Below, one piece after another: positions 27,549-40,372 of a DNA stretch of 64,000 nucleotides. A program made the position numbers and the translations under genes. Positions within the stretch are counted from its first letter, which is position 1; the number at the start of each line of letters is the position of its first letter. The notes beneath the pieces are model-generated. The model was not told where the DNA came from. It worked only from the letters and a program-made list of their open reading frames with translations, and did not search any database. The DNA is taken from contig CADAKH010000002.1 of NCBI GenBank assembly GCA_902788505.1, positions 102,267 to 166,266 of the forward strand, given 5' to 3'. The DNA comes from Oscillospiraceae bacterium (GTDB lineage Bacteria; Bacillota; Clostridia; Saccharofermentanales; Saccharofermentanaceae).

Positions 27549-29590
27549 CCTCACTGGCTATCTACGCTCGTATCAACAAGTACGGATTTATCGAGACTCC
27601 TTACAGAAAGTTCGATAAGGAGAACCTCAGAGTTACTGACGAAGTTGTTTACATGTCCGCTGACGAAGAGGATGAGTACAACATCGCTCAGGCTAACGAG
27701 CCTATCGATGAAGACGGTCGTTTCATCGGCAAGAAGATCGTATGCCGTTACTTAGACCAGTTCCTGCAGCTCGATCCTGAACAGGTCGACTACATGGACG
27801 TATCTCCTAAGCAGCTCGTATCCGTATCCACATCACTCATTCCGTTCCTTGGTAACGACGACGCTAACCGTGCTCTCATGGGCTCCAACATGCAGCGTCA
27901 GGCAGTACCTCTCATCAAGCCTGAGGCACCTATCATCGGAACAGGTATGGAATACCGTGCAGCTAAGGACTCAGGCGTTTGTATCGTCGCTTCACACGAC
28001 GGTGTCGTATCCTTCGTTGCAGCTGACAAGATCGAAGTTACTACAGCAGATGGCACAGTAGATACATACATGCTCGCTAAGTATCAGAGATCCAACCAGA
28101 GCACATGCATCAACCAGCGTCCTATTGTTTCCATCGGAGACAAGGTAAAGGCCGGCGATACTATCGCAGACGGTCCTGCTACAGACAACGGTGAGCTTGC
28201 TCTCGGACGTAACGTTCTCATCGGATTCACAACATGGGAAGGTTATAACTACGAGGACGCTGTTCTCGTAAATGAGAGAATCGTAAGAGATGATGTTTAT
28301 ACATCTATCCATATCGAAGAGCACGAGTGCGAAGCACGTGAGACAAAGCTCGGTGCTGAGCAGATCACAAGAGAAGTTCCTAATGTCAGCGATGACGCAC
28401 TCTCCAATCTCGACGAGAACGGTATCGTCATGATCGGTGCCGAGGTTAAGGACGGAGACATCCTAGTTGGTAAGGTTTCACCTAAGGGTGAGACAGACCA
28501 GACAGCTGAAGAGAGACTTTACAAGGCAATCTTCAACGAGAGAGCAAGAGAAGTTAAGGATACTTCAAAGCGTGTTCCTCACGGCGGTTCAGGTGTAGTC
28601 GTTGACGTTGTTGTTTCCACAAAGGAGACAAACGGCAACTTGAAGAACGGTGTTGACAAGAGAGTCCGCGTTTATGTCGCTCAGAAGAGAAAGCTCTCCA
28701 TCGGCGATAAGATGGCAGGACGTCACGGAAACAAGGGTGTCGTCTCCAGAGTACTTCCTGAAGAGGATATGCCTTTCTTACCTGACGGAACAACACTCGA
28801 TATCTGCTTGAATCCGTTGGGCGTTCCTTCCCGTATGAACATCGGTCAGCTCCTCGAGGTACATCTCGGCCGTGCTGCCAAGGCTCTTAACTGGAAGATC
28901 GCAACACCTGTATTCGACGGTGCAAACGAGAACGACATCGCAGATGCATTCGAGCTTGCAGGCATCGATAAGGACGGTAAGACTGTTCTTTACGACGGCC
29001 GTACAGGTGAACCTTTCGAGAACAGAGTAACAGTAGGTATCATGTACTACATGAAGCTGCACCACCTCGTAGACGACAAGATGCACGCAAGATCCACAGG
29101 ACCTTACTCACTTGTTACACAGCAGCCTTTGGGCGGTAAAGCTCAGTTCGGCGGACAGAGATTCGGTGAGATGGAAGTTTGGGCACTCGAAGCTTACGGT
29201 GCTGCTCATACTCTCCAGGAGATCCTCACAGTTAAGTCCGACGATATCGAAGGCCGTTCAAAGACATACGATGCCATCATCCGCGGCAAGAACATTCCTG
29301 AACCGGGTATCCCTGAGTCCTTCAATGTCCTTGTTAACGAGCTTAAGGCTTTGGCATTGGATGTACGTACATATACAGACGATAAGGAATATATCGCTGA
29401 GGACAGACAGTCTTTCGACACATACAGTGAGATGGACGAGTCAACAAGAGCTTCACTCGACGGTGAAGATTCCGAAGCTCCTTCCAACATTTTCAGCGAA
29501 GGCTTCGTAGAGGCTGACGAGAATGGAAACATCAAGGAAGAAGACGGCGATTTCGGCGACGATTTCGGCGACGATGACGGCGATATGTAA
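27494..29590 (+). CDS. rpoB: RNA polymerase beta subunit, C-terminal part (frameshifted)
   Basis: This frame carries the rest of RpoB from [19 protein letters not shown] onward. It includes [20 protein letters not shown], the [12 protein letters not shown] catalytic-core region, [17 protein letters not shown], and [19 protein letters not shown] near the C-terminus, ending in an acidic tail (about 25 residues rich in D, E and G). An ATG at 27494 opens the frame, but true homology starts only after the duplicated 11-mer (about 27522); the first ten or so residues are a frameshift artefact. rpoC follows 18 nt later with a GGAGATAAAAGAT spacer. Confidence 0.93.
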   Translation: MYDRDTGRSAEGQNIGLMTSLAIYARINKYGFIETPYRKFDKENLRVTDEVVYMSADEEDEYNIAQANEPIDEDGRFIGKKIVCRYLDQFLQLDPEQVDYMDVSPKQLVSVSTSLIPFLGNDDANRALMGSNMQRQAVPLIKPEAPIIGTGMEYRAAKDSGVCIVASHDGVVSFVAADKIEVTTADGTVDTYMLAKYQRSNQSTCINQRPIVSIGDKVKAGDTIADGPATDNGELALGRNVLIGFTTWEGYNYEDAVLVNERIVRDDVYTSIHIEEHECEARETKLGAEQITREVPNVSDDALSNLDENGIVMIGAEVKDGDILVGKVSPKGETDQTAEERLYKAIFNERAREVKDTSKRVPHGGSGVVVDVVVSTKETNGNLKNGVDKRVRVYVAQKRKLSIGDKMAGRHGNKGVVSRVLPEEDMPFLPDGTTLDICLNPLGVPSRMNIGQLLEVHLGRAAKALNWKIATPVFDGANENDIADAFELAGIDKDGKTVLYDGRTGEPFENRVTVGIMYYMKLHHLVDDKMHARSTGPYSLVTQQPLGGKAQFGGQRFGEMEVWALEAYGAAHTLQEILTVKSDDIEGRSKTYDAIIRGKNIPEPGIPESFNVLVNELKALALDVRTYTDDKEYIAEDRQSFDTYSEMDESTRASLDGEDSEAPSNIFSEGFVEADENGNIKEEDGDFGDDFGDDDGDM

Positions 29591-29608
29591 AGGAGATAAA
29601 AGATAGAT

Positions 29609-33575
<3,967 letters not shown>

Positions 33576-33627
33576 TTCTTTTGTCCCGAGATTGTAAAGC
33601 AATTCAAGGCCTATACAGTTTATAATG

Positions 33628-33661
33628 ACGCCGGAGGAGTATATTCTCTTCCGGCGTTTTT
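33628..33661 (+). terminator. Intrinsic terminator after rpoC
   Basis: ACGCCGGAGGAG pairs with CTCTTCCGGCGT (one G-U pair), followed by TTTTTAT. A further TTCAGGC/GCCTGAA hairpin lies at 33683-33712 with no T-run. Confidence 0.88.
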
Positions 33662-33784
33662 ATGGGATAAAACAGGGGCGTTTTCAGGCGTATAAGGGCC
33701 TTTAAGCCTGAATATTGCCACACAAAGCCACGGGCGGAGGTTGTATAATTCTTACAGCCGCTTGGGATAAGTGCATAAAGATAT

Positions 33785-35068
33785 ATGAAGAAAATAGTTT
33801 TAAAACATAACAGGAAGCAGAGTATAGTAGCTATCGCGACGGGCTTTTTTGCAGCCCTTCCGATTATATGCCTGCCTATAGGTCTCCGCGAAGGCATGAC
33901 TCCTGCTATGATCGTATCCCAGGCTTATGAACAGGTTTTCGGCACAACCAGTATCCACACAGGAGAGGTAGTAATCGAAGAATGGGCTCTCGTAAGCAGT
34001 GCGGACCAGCTGGTCAGTGCACAGGTTACACAGACTCCAGAACCTACGGATCCTACTGATCCGGATGTTGTTCCTGATGCTACTCAGGTGGCGGAGGTCT
34101 GCGGACCACAGAGTTATAAAGATATCCCGAAGTATGTGGTATATCAGCAGTACGACAGTTCCAATCTTCCTATCGAACTTCTGGACCCGGAGTGCTTTGC
34201 ACCTGATAACACTACTTATTATGTAAGAGCTAACCAGTCTATCCTTAAAGAGACACCTGATATGGATTCCCTGACTCTCGTAAGACTCCATTTAGGACAG
34301 CAGGTCACACGTACCGGTGTCGGAGACACATGGTCCAGGATCGTAACTGAAGCAGGTGAAGAAGGATATGTTCTCACAGGATCCATTCAGGATACTATGC
34401 TCTCTATCGAGATCGACAGAACCGTATGGGTTGATACCGACGGTCTTGTCGTAAGAGCTGAACCTGACACATCAGCTGATGAGGTCTGCGTGGCAGGCCG
34501 CGACGCCAAGCTCTACTGCAGTGCCATCGTAGGCGACAAGTGGTACAAGGTTACTACAACCGGCGGTTCGACAGGTTATGTTTACAAGTCTTATACAACG
34601 ACAAACCCTCCGCCGACACCGACACCCACACCTACTCCTTATCCGAGAGGATCGAATTCGAGCGGAAGATCCTACGGTAACCCGAGAACACTCCCGCAGA
34701 TCACGGGATGTAACGGTGAGAGTATTGTATCTATCGCAGAGTCAATGCTTGGTGTTCCTTATGTTTTCGCAGGTTCTGACTCAAGCGGAATCGACTGCTC
34801 CGGTCTTGTAATGTACTGTTATGCACAGGTCGGCGTATCAGTTCCTCACGGCGCAACATCGATAATGTATTACTCGGGTGTCAGTGTTCCGAGAGAAGAC
34901 TTAAAACCGGGTGATGTTATCTGTTACGACTACGGAACGTACTGCGGACACGTTGCGATCTATGTCGGGGACGGAACTGTAATCCATGCTTCAAGTACCA
35001 GAGGCCAGGTTGTATACGGCAGTCTCGACATGATGGGAATCATGGACATCAAACGAATAATCCAGTAA
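33785..35068 (+). CDS. Secreted NlpC/P60 cell-wall hydrolase with SH3 domains
   Basis: A 427-residue exported peptidase predicted to cut peptidoglycan stem peptides. Seen: a basic N-terminus and hydrophobic signal/anchor (about residues 12-35); two bacterial SH3-like domains (about residues 140-200, TYYVRANQSILKETPDM; and 215-275, LVVRAEPDTSADEVC); a Pro/Thr linker of alternating PT; and a C-terminal NlpC/P60 domain. The catalytic Cys is in IDCSGLVMYCY, the His in CGHVAIYVGDG and a second His in VIHASS. A candidate -10 TATAAT lies at 33744-33749. It stands alone between two terminators. Confidence 0.93.
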   Translation: MKKIVLKHNRKQSIVAIATGFFAALPIICLPIGLREGMTPAMIVSQAYEQVFGTTSIHTGEVVIEEWALVSSADQLVSAQVTQTPEPTDPTDPDVVPDATQVAEVCGPQSYKDIPKYVVYQQYDSSNLPIELLDPECFAPDNTTYYVRANQSILKETPDMDSLTLVRLHLGQQVTRTGVGDTWSRIVTEAGEEGYVLTGSIQDTMLSIEIDRTVWVDTDGLVVRAEPDTSADEVCVAGRDAKLYCSAIVGDKWYKVTTTGGSTGYVYKSYTTTNPPPTPTPTPTPYPRGSNSSGRSYGNPRTLPQITGCNGESIVSIAESMLGVPYVFAGSDSSGIDCSGLVMYCYAQVGVSVPHGATSIMYYSGVSVPREDLKPGDVICYDYGTYCGHVAIYVGDGTVIHASSTRGQVVYGSLDMMGIMDIKRIIQ

Positions 35069-35071
35069 CTA

Positions 35072-35102
35072 TGAAGGCTGTCCCAAGCGGGCGGCCTTTT
35101 TC
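35072..35102 (+). terminator. Intrinsic terminator
   Basis: AAGGCTGTCCC and GGGCGGCCTT pair with small bulges around AAGC, followed by five T. Confidence 0.7.
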
Positions 35103-35125
35103 ACACTCCTCAAAAAACAGGCAAA

Positions 35126-35226
35126 TGTACGGGTGCAGCCTGACTTTTACCCTGATTCGCAGGGGTTGTGAAGGCAAAAGCCCGGCTAAAAGTACGGCTA
35201 TAGCCTGACTTTTACCTGATTTTTTA
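35126..35226. repeat. Doubled-hairpin intergenic repeat, locus 1
   Basis: The two halves end in GCAGCCTGACTTTTACC and TAGCCTGACTTTTACC; the second half contains TACGGCTATAGCC. It is the most divergent of four related loci (others at 41350, 42474 and 55966). It lies between an NlpC/P60 gene and fchA on the + strand. Nothing else is seen in 35103-35343 apart from a short fchA leader. Confidence 0.6.
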
Positions 35227-35343
35227 TCACAGGAATCGAAAACAGATACGTTTAAGCCCGCAGAGTATGGGGAAGGTGCTAATTGTATTCACATATAAGT
35301 CGGGTAAAATATATGAGTTAATAAGTTAAACGGAGTAATCACC

Positions 35344-35961
35344 ATGGAAAATAGAACAGTTGACGTATTCCTTACAGAACTTTCCTCAGGCGCGCCCACA
35401 CCTGGAGGCGGCGGAGCATCAGCCGTATGCGGTGCGATAGCGGCAGCTCTGGGTTCAATGGTAGGCAACCTTACAAGCGGCAAGAAAAAGTATGCCGAAT
35501 ATCAGGAAGAGATCGAAGTTGCCATCGGTAAATGCGGTAAGCTCGTAAAAGAGTTTGAAGCATTGGGCAAGAAGGATGAGGAGGTTTTCGAGCCTCTCGC
35601 AAAAGCTTACTCCATCCCCAAGGATCAGGAAGGCAGAGACGAGATCCTTGAAGGTGTCCTTAAAGAAGCAAGCACAGCTCCTTTCGAAGTCGTCGAAAAG
35701 GCTTACGAGACTGCTCTTGTTCTTGCACGTCTCGCGGTTATCGGCTCCAGACTTGCCATAAGTGATGTGGGTGTCGCTGCGGCCGCATGCGATACGGCTG
35801 CAAAGGGTGCGGCAATGAATGTCTATATAAACACTAAGTCCATGAAGGACAGGGCATATGCGGAAGACCTGAACAGAAAGACTGATGATCTCGTAGCACA
35901 GACATCTGAGATCTGCGATAAGGTCTATAAGCAGGTTAAAACAATTCTGATCGGCGGGTAA
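35344..35961 (+). CDS. fchA: Cyclodeaminase/cyclohydrolase family protein (methenyl-THF cyclohydrolase)
   Basis: A 205-residue helical protein of the FTCD_C family, which includes FchA (5,10-methenyltetrahydrofolate cyclohydrolase) and formimino-THF cyclodeaminases. The N-terminal signature is LSSGAPTPGGGGASAVCGAI, then AALGSMVGNLTSGKKKY; the C-terminal half has SDVGVAAAACDTAAKGAAMNV. It is 6 nt before folD, whose product lacks the cyclohydrolase lysine, so FchA probably supplies that step of one-carbon metabolism. Cyclodeaminase activity remains possible, but no histidine-degradation genes are nearby. Confidence 0.87.
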   Translation: MENRTVDVFLTELSSGAPTPGGGGASAVCGAIAAALGSMVGNLTSGKKKYAEYQEEIEVAIGKCGKLVKEFEALGKKDEEVFEPLAKAYSIPKDQEGRDEILEGVLKEASTAPFEVVEKAYETALVLARLAVIGSRLAISDVGVAAAACDTAAKGAAMNVYINTKSMKDRAYAEDLNRKTDDLVAQTSEICDKVYKQVKTILIGG

Positions 35962-35967
35962 ACAGAG

Positions 35968-36813
35968 ATGAGAAGACTGGGCGGCAAAGAAGTTGCAGAT
36001 GAGATCATGGCAGATCTCAAGACAAGAGTTGAAGTGCTGAAGAGCAAGGGCATTGAGCCTAAGCTTGCCATTTTGCGCGTGGGCCAGAGAGAAGATGATC
36101 TGGCGTATGAAAGAGGCGTTCTGAAACGATTTGCCGCAATCGATGTTACTGTTGAAGTCACAGAACTCGATGCAGGGGTCTCCCAGGAAGAACTGGACAG
36201 GACTTTTGATTCAATCAATAACGATCCTGCTGTTCACGGCATACTCGTGTTCAGACCTCTGCCCAAGGGTTTGAGTGATGAGCATATGAGAAGGACGATA
36301 GATCCTTATAAGGACGTCGATTTCATGGATATCAGAAACATGGAAGACTGCCTTGCCGGTGTCCCTGATTGCAGCGCCCCTTGTACGGCAGAAGCCGTCA
36401 TGGCACTGATAAAGCACTATCAGATCAAGACAAAGGGCAAGAAGGTTACGGTTGTCGGAAGAAGTCTCGTAATCGGTAAGCCCGTTGCGCTTTTGCTTAC
36501 AACAGCCAATGCAACAGTTACCGTATGCCACACAAAGACTGTTAATACCGAAGAAGAGTGCAAGCGTGCGGACATCATCGTTGCATGCTGCGGCGTAGCA
36601 AAGATCATTAATGAGAATTACGTCAGGGAAGGCCAGATCGTTATCGACGTCGGTATGAATGTCGATGAGGAGGGCAAGCTCTGCGGAGACGTAGATTACG
36701 ATAAGGTATCTGAGATTGCTGAAGCAGTCACACCGGTACCGGGAGGAGTAGGATCTATCACGACAGCGATCCTTTTGAAGCACGTTGTTGTAAACGCTGA
36801 AAGGAAGGCCTGA
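35968..36813 (+). CDS. folD: Methylenetetrahydrofolate dehydrogenase, FolD family, cyclohydrolase residue absent
   Basis: A 281-residue FolD-family protein. It keeps the Rossmann dehydrogenase part (VTVVGRSLVIGKPVALLL, and VTPVPGGVGSITTAILL at the end) and the Asp in YKDVDFMD. The catalytic Tyr47 is present in DDLAYERGVLKR, but the Lys normally four residues later (K56 in human MTHFD1) is Val51. The Gln of QLPLP is Arg in FRPLP. In characterised FolD proteins that Lys is needed for cyclohydrolase activity. The enzyme is therefore probably a dehydrogenase only, paired with the adjacent fchA. It overlaps the next gene by 1 nt. Confidence 0.9.
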   Translation: MRRLGGKEVADEIMADLKTRVEVLKSKGIEPKLAILRVGQREDDLAYERGVLKRFAAIDVTVEVTELDAGVSQEELDRTFDSINNDPAVHGILVFRPLPKGLSDEHMRRTIDPYKDVDFMDIRNMEDCLAGVPDCSAPCTAEAVMALIKHYQIKTKGKKVTVVGRSLVIGKPVALLLTTANATVTVCHTKTVNTEEECKRADIIVACCGVAKIINENYVREGQIVIDVGMNVDEEGKLCGDVDYDKVSEIAEAVTPVPGGVGSITTAILLKHVVVNAERKA

Positions 36814-38015
36814 TGGAGTCCCCAAAAGAGACTGACAAGGCTAAGATGCTCAAAGCTCTGAGTGTCCGCAACAAGTGTCCCGTATCCAAAAAATGCGGGG
36901 GATGCACTTATGCCGGAACCACTTATTTCGAGCAGGCCGCGGCAAAAGAGAAAAGAGTAAGAAAGCTCATCTCGCCGTTCTGCGAAGTCCTTTCCATCCA
37001 TCACTGTGACAGTCCGCTTTACTACAGGAACAAGGTCCATTCGGCATTCAAAAAGCTCAGGAACGGCCATGTTATCTGCGGTCCGTATGAGACGGGTTCG
37101 CACCGCATCGTCGAAGTCGATTCCTGCCTGATCGAGAACCGGATCGCTTCGTCTATTATCAGGGACTGTGCCGATATAGCCGAGAAGTATAATATCAGTA
37201 TCTATAACGAGATAAACGGCACAGGTGACCTGAGAAGGATCCTGGTAAGGACTGCCGATGCCACCGGAGAAGTAATGGTGGTGCTGATAATAGGCAGCAC
37301 ATATTTCAGGAAAAAGAAGATCTTCACCGATGAGCTTTTAAAGCGCCATCCCGAGATAACGACACTTCTTATAAACATCAACAGAAGACATGATTCAATG
37401 ATCCTCGGAAGCGATGAGGTCAAGAAGGTCACGGGCAGCGGGTATATCACCGACATTATCCTCGGAAAGAAGTTCCGTGTATCGGCTGATTCTTTCATGC
37501 AGTCCAATCACGATCAGGCCGAGATCCTTTATTCGGAAGCAATAAGACTGGCCGGTTTTAACGGCAGAGAGACATGCATCGATGCTTACTGCGGAACAGG
37601 ATCCACCACTTTGTCCTTTGCGGATTTCGTCGGCAGCATCACCGGTGTTGAGATCAAGGAATCGGCATATAAGGATGCCCTCAGGAATATTTCTGCAAAC
37701 AAGATCAGGAATGCGTCTTTCGTTAACGGCGATGCCACTGAATATATGGAGAAGCTTGCCAAGACTGATGCCAAAATAGACTGTGTGATCCTGGATCCTA
37801 CGAGAGCCGGAACAACGCTTAAATTCATCAAAGCATGCGGGAAGCTTAAGCCTGAGAAGATCGTTTATATCTCATGCTGCCCCGAGACTCTTGCAAGAGA
37901 TCTCAAGGGCTTTGCCGCACAAGGGTATGAAGCAAAGACAGCAGAGCCCGTGGACATGTTCCCGTGGACCGACAAGATCGAGACGATAGTCGTTCTTTCC
38001 AAGGGAAAAGGATGA
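36813..38015 (+). CDS. 23S rRNA (uracil-5-)-methyltransferase RlmD/RumA family
   Basis: A 400-residue SAM-dependent RNA m5U methyltransferase. The N-terminal cysteines in KCPVSKKCGGCTY, with a further Cys nearby, fit the 4Fe-4S cluster of RumA. The SAM site is in CIDAYCGTGSTTLSFAD (near residue 255), with SADSFMQSNHDQAE before it. The motif ILDPTRAGTT follows, and the nucleophile Cys is in YISCCPETLARDL. No N-terminal TRAM domain is present, so it is shorter than E. coli RlmD (433 residues); such versions are common in Clostridia. The target uridine cannot be told. Its start overlaps the folD stop (TGATG). Confidence 0.87.
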   Translation: MESPKETDKAKMLKALSVRNKCPVSKKCGGCTYAGTTYFEQAAAKEKRVRKLISPFCEVLSIHHCDSPLYYRNKVHSAFKKLRNGHVICGPYETGSHRIVEVDSCLIENRIASSIIRDCADIAEKYNISIYNEINGTGDLRRILVRTADATGEVMVVLIIGSTYFRKKKIFTDELLKRHPEITTLLININRRHDSMILGSDEVKKVTGSGYITDIILGKKFRVSADSFMQSNHDQAEILYSEAIRLAGFNGRETCIDAYCGTGSTTLSFADFVGSITGVEIKESAYKDALRNISANKIRNASFVNGDATEYMEKLAKTDAKIDCVILDPTRAGTTLKFIKACGKLKPEKIVYISCCPETLARDLKGFAAQGYEAKTAEPVDMFPWTDKIETIVVLSKGKG

Positions 38016-38111
38016 TAAAAAAGGCATCACGATACAGGGCGCAAACAACTGAGTCGCCGGATCCGTGGGAAATCATGACTGCATATTTTTTCTGATCTTT
38101 TTGGGGGAGTT

Positions 38112-39212
38112 ATGGAGACAAAAGAAAGGATCAAATCATTTGACGCATTCAGGGGTCTTGTTATCCTTCTTGTTGTCAGTTATGGCCATTACTGGCAGTT
38201 CACACCGGCAGGATATTATGCTGACGGGACAAGTGTTTTTTTCACGGAGCTGACTAACAAGGTAACCCAGTTCTCTTTCAGCTATACCTATTCTATGATG
38301 GAATTCATGTTTCTCCTGAGCGGTTTCCAGATGTATAAGTACTTCGCTATTATCAGGGATAACCAGCTAGGTTTTTTCGGATTCATGAAAAAGAGGATCA
38401 AAAGACTCTACCCGCTGTATTTTCTTTCAACTGTTGTAATGATTATCGGCCTTATGGTCTATCCGGCGGTTACGGGCGAGCTTTGGTATGACAGACGTGC
38501 AGAAGGATATCTGATCATCAAGAATCTTCTTATGATCCAGACATGGAACACTGATCAGTCGACTATCAACGGACCTTTGTGGTTTGTCAGCGTCCTCGTG
38601 TTCTGTCTCATATTGTTCTATGTCATCAGCAGGATCGCATCCAGGGTAAAAGACGGTTTCTGGCTCATGGGGATTCCCGTTGTCATCGGAATAATGTTTT
38701 CCACTTCGGGCCTTCCGTGGCCGCTTTTAAATCCGTCTATGTGCCGCGGTTATCTGGCGTTTTTCCTTGGCGTGATAGTTGCATCTTTCGCCTTCAGGAT
38801 AAAAAGAAAGACTGCTAATATCTTTTCGCTTACTGCTGTTTCCTGCTATATCCTTTATCAGATATTCGGCAGATCACTTATTTACGAGCAGACACCGATC
38901 ATCAGCAGGTCTTTGCCGGCGCTTTTCATGCTCTATATCCCGCTGATCCTCCTTGTGATCCACAATCCGGCAGCAGACAAGATCATTGGCAACAAGGTGT
39001 TCTGTTCATTAGGCGCGGTCTCTTACGCACTCTATACGCTCAATTTCCCGTTCTATATCTGGCTGGAAATATATAACCGCGCTGCAGGTGTGAATCTTCT
39101 TTACGGAAAAGACTATATGTACTGGCTGATGCCGGTAATTCAGGTGTGCCTGGCTGTTTTAATTCATAATCTTATCGAAAAGCCGATCTGCAAAAAAACG
39201 GATAAGATCTGA
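38112..39212 (+). CDS. Acyltransferase 3 family membrane protein
   Basis: A 366-residue integral membrane protein with about ten hydrophobic segments, of the acyltransferase-3 (OafA/NodX-like) family, which acylates sugars or cell-wall polymers. The N-terminus RIKSFDAFRGLVILLVVSYGH matches the family pattern (R-x-D-x-x-R-G). FFLGVIVASF and YALYTLNFPFYIW are typical later helices, and the C-terminus LIEKPICKK matches the usual E-K-P ending. GGGGGAG precedes the ATG. The substrate is unknown; the neighbours give no clear clue. Confidence 0.85.
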   Translation: METKERIKSFDAFRGLVILLVVSYGHYWQFTPAGYYADGTSVFFTELTNKVTQFSFSYTYSMMEFMFLLSGFQMYKYFAIIRDNQLGFFGFMKKRIKRLYPLYFLSTVVMIIGLMVYPAVTGELWYDRRAEGYLIIKNLLMIQTWNTDQSTINGPLWFVSVLVFCLILFYVISRIASRVKDGFWLMGIPVVIGIMFSTSGLPWPLLNPSMCRGYLAFFLGVIVASFAFRIKRKTANIFSLTAVSCYILYQIFGRSLIYEQTPIISRSLPALFMLYIPLILLVIHNPAADKIIGNKVFCSLGAVSYALYTLNFPFYIWLEIYNRAAGVNLLYGKDYMYWLMPVIQVCLAVLIHNLIEKPICKKTDKI

Positions 39213-39289
39213 TCTCCCCGCGGGTACCCGTGAAATCTTAATATCAATTCCGGAGATTGTCTGATAGTATTATTAGGCGAAGGATAGGG

Positions 39290-39347
39290 AATCGCGGAAA
39301 GACGGGCAGACAGAACCTCCTTCACAATGTGCGATTAAGTCAGCCCG
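39290..39347 (+). other. Possible pseudoknotted leader
   Basis: AATCGC (39290-39295) can pair with GCGATT (39331-39336), and CGGGC (39303-39307) with GCCCG (39343-39347). The two pairings interleave, as in an H-type pseudoknot. The element ends just before the ribosome site of the following lipoprotein gene. It does not match a riboswitch class I recognise, and short matches can arise by chance. Confidence 0.3.
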
Positions 39348-39359
39348 AGAGAGAAAGCT

Positions 39360-40295
39360 ATGCATAAGAGATTGATCAGTATATTGGCAGTTGTTGCAGT
39401 TCTCGGAAGTTTTACGGCCTGCAATAATACAGTTCTTACAGAACCTACGGCAGATTCATTTGCTTCAGACTTTGCATTCAATACGGATCAGAGCGGACTG
39501 ACTGAGCTTACAACTGCAACTTCAGAGATTATAGAGAGCTATAAGACAGCATGTATCTATTTTGACGGCGACCTTATCGCAACAAGATTATATGATGCTG
39601 CCGGCAACATGATAGAAGAAAAGCGTCTGGGAGATAACGGTTTTACTGCCAAGTACGAGTTTGATGCATCAGGCAACCTGATCGCTGAAATGAAGATAGG
39701 CCAGGACGGATTAAGCCAGGGCGGCAATATTTACGGCTATGATGCTTCGGGCAATATGATCAGAAAAGTATATGTCAATCCGGACGGCACCAACGGCAAT
39801 CAGCATGTTTACGAGTACGATGCATCAGGATTTATGATAAAGGATACTGAGTACGACGCTGCAGGTAACATGACACAGTGGCTCGTTTTCGAGAATGATG
39901 CACATGGAAACCACATCAAGCAGACACACACGGACACAACGGGAGATTCTTTCGTAATCTCTTACGAGTATGAATATGACAATGCCGGCAACATCACAAA
40001 GAGCACTACCTACAGAGGCGGTGAGCTGAGTGACTGGAGCGAGTACACTTTTGATGCTTCAGGAAATATGACAAGCGAGAAGTTCCACAAAGCTGACGGC
40101 GTTATCCAGAGCTGGTGCGAGTATGAATACGATTCAGCGGGAAACATGACTAAGAAAACAACTCTGAAATCTGACGGCACTGTTTTCCAGGTTCTCGAAA
40201 AAAGTTATAACGCAGACGGCGATGTTGTAGTTGAGACCAGGTACAATTCCGAAGGCGAGATCATCGAAATGTACCAGTTCGTATATTACTTTTAA
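39360..40295 (+). CDS. Lipoprotein with YD/RHS-like repeats
   Basis: A 311-residue predicted lipoprotein. The signal peptide ends in the lipobox SFTAC (Cys near residue 21). From about residue 70 to the end the protein is built of around nine units of 20-25 residues, each with the core Y-[ED]-[YF]-D-[AS]-[AS]-G-N-[ML]-[IT], like short RHS/YD repeats. Such repeats fold as beta strands. No toxin domain follows, so it is not a full RHS toxin. It is an isolated gene, and the function is unknown. Confidence 0.8.
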   Translation: MHKRLISILAVVAVLGSFTACNNTVLTEPTADSFASDFAFNTDQSGLTELTTATSEIIESYKTACIYFDGDLIATRLYDAAGNMIEEKRLGDNGFTAKYEFDASGNLIAEMKIGQDGLSQGGNIYGYDASGNMIRKVYVNPDGTNGNQHVYEYDASGFMIKDTEYDAAGNMTQWLVFENDAHGNHIKQTHTDTTGDSFVISYEYEYDNAGNITKSTTYRGGELSDWSEYTFDASGNMTSEKFHKADGVIQSWCEYEYDSAGNMTKKTTLKSDGTVFQVLEKSYNADGDVVVETRYNSEGEIIEMYQFVYYF

Positions 40296-40301
40296 TTAGT
40301 T

Positions 40302-40330
40302 CTGCAACTATCAGAAAAACCTTGTATAAT
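40302..40330 (+). promoter_or_regulatory. Predicted promoter of cysK
   Basis: TATAAT at 40325-40330, preceded at 17 nt by CTGCAA (weak -35). The start codon of cysK lies about 40 nt downstream. Confidence 0.55.
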
Positions 40331-40372
40331 ATTTCGCGGTTATAAATTTAAGTTATATCGCGGAGTATATTA

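Noticed and set aside
39360..40295. RHS polymorphic toxin
   Set aside because: Only short YD-like repeats are present with no toxin domain, RHS core or immunity gene; a lipoprotein signal is present.
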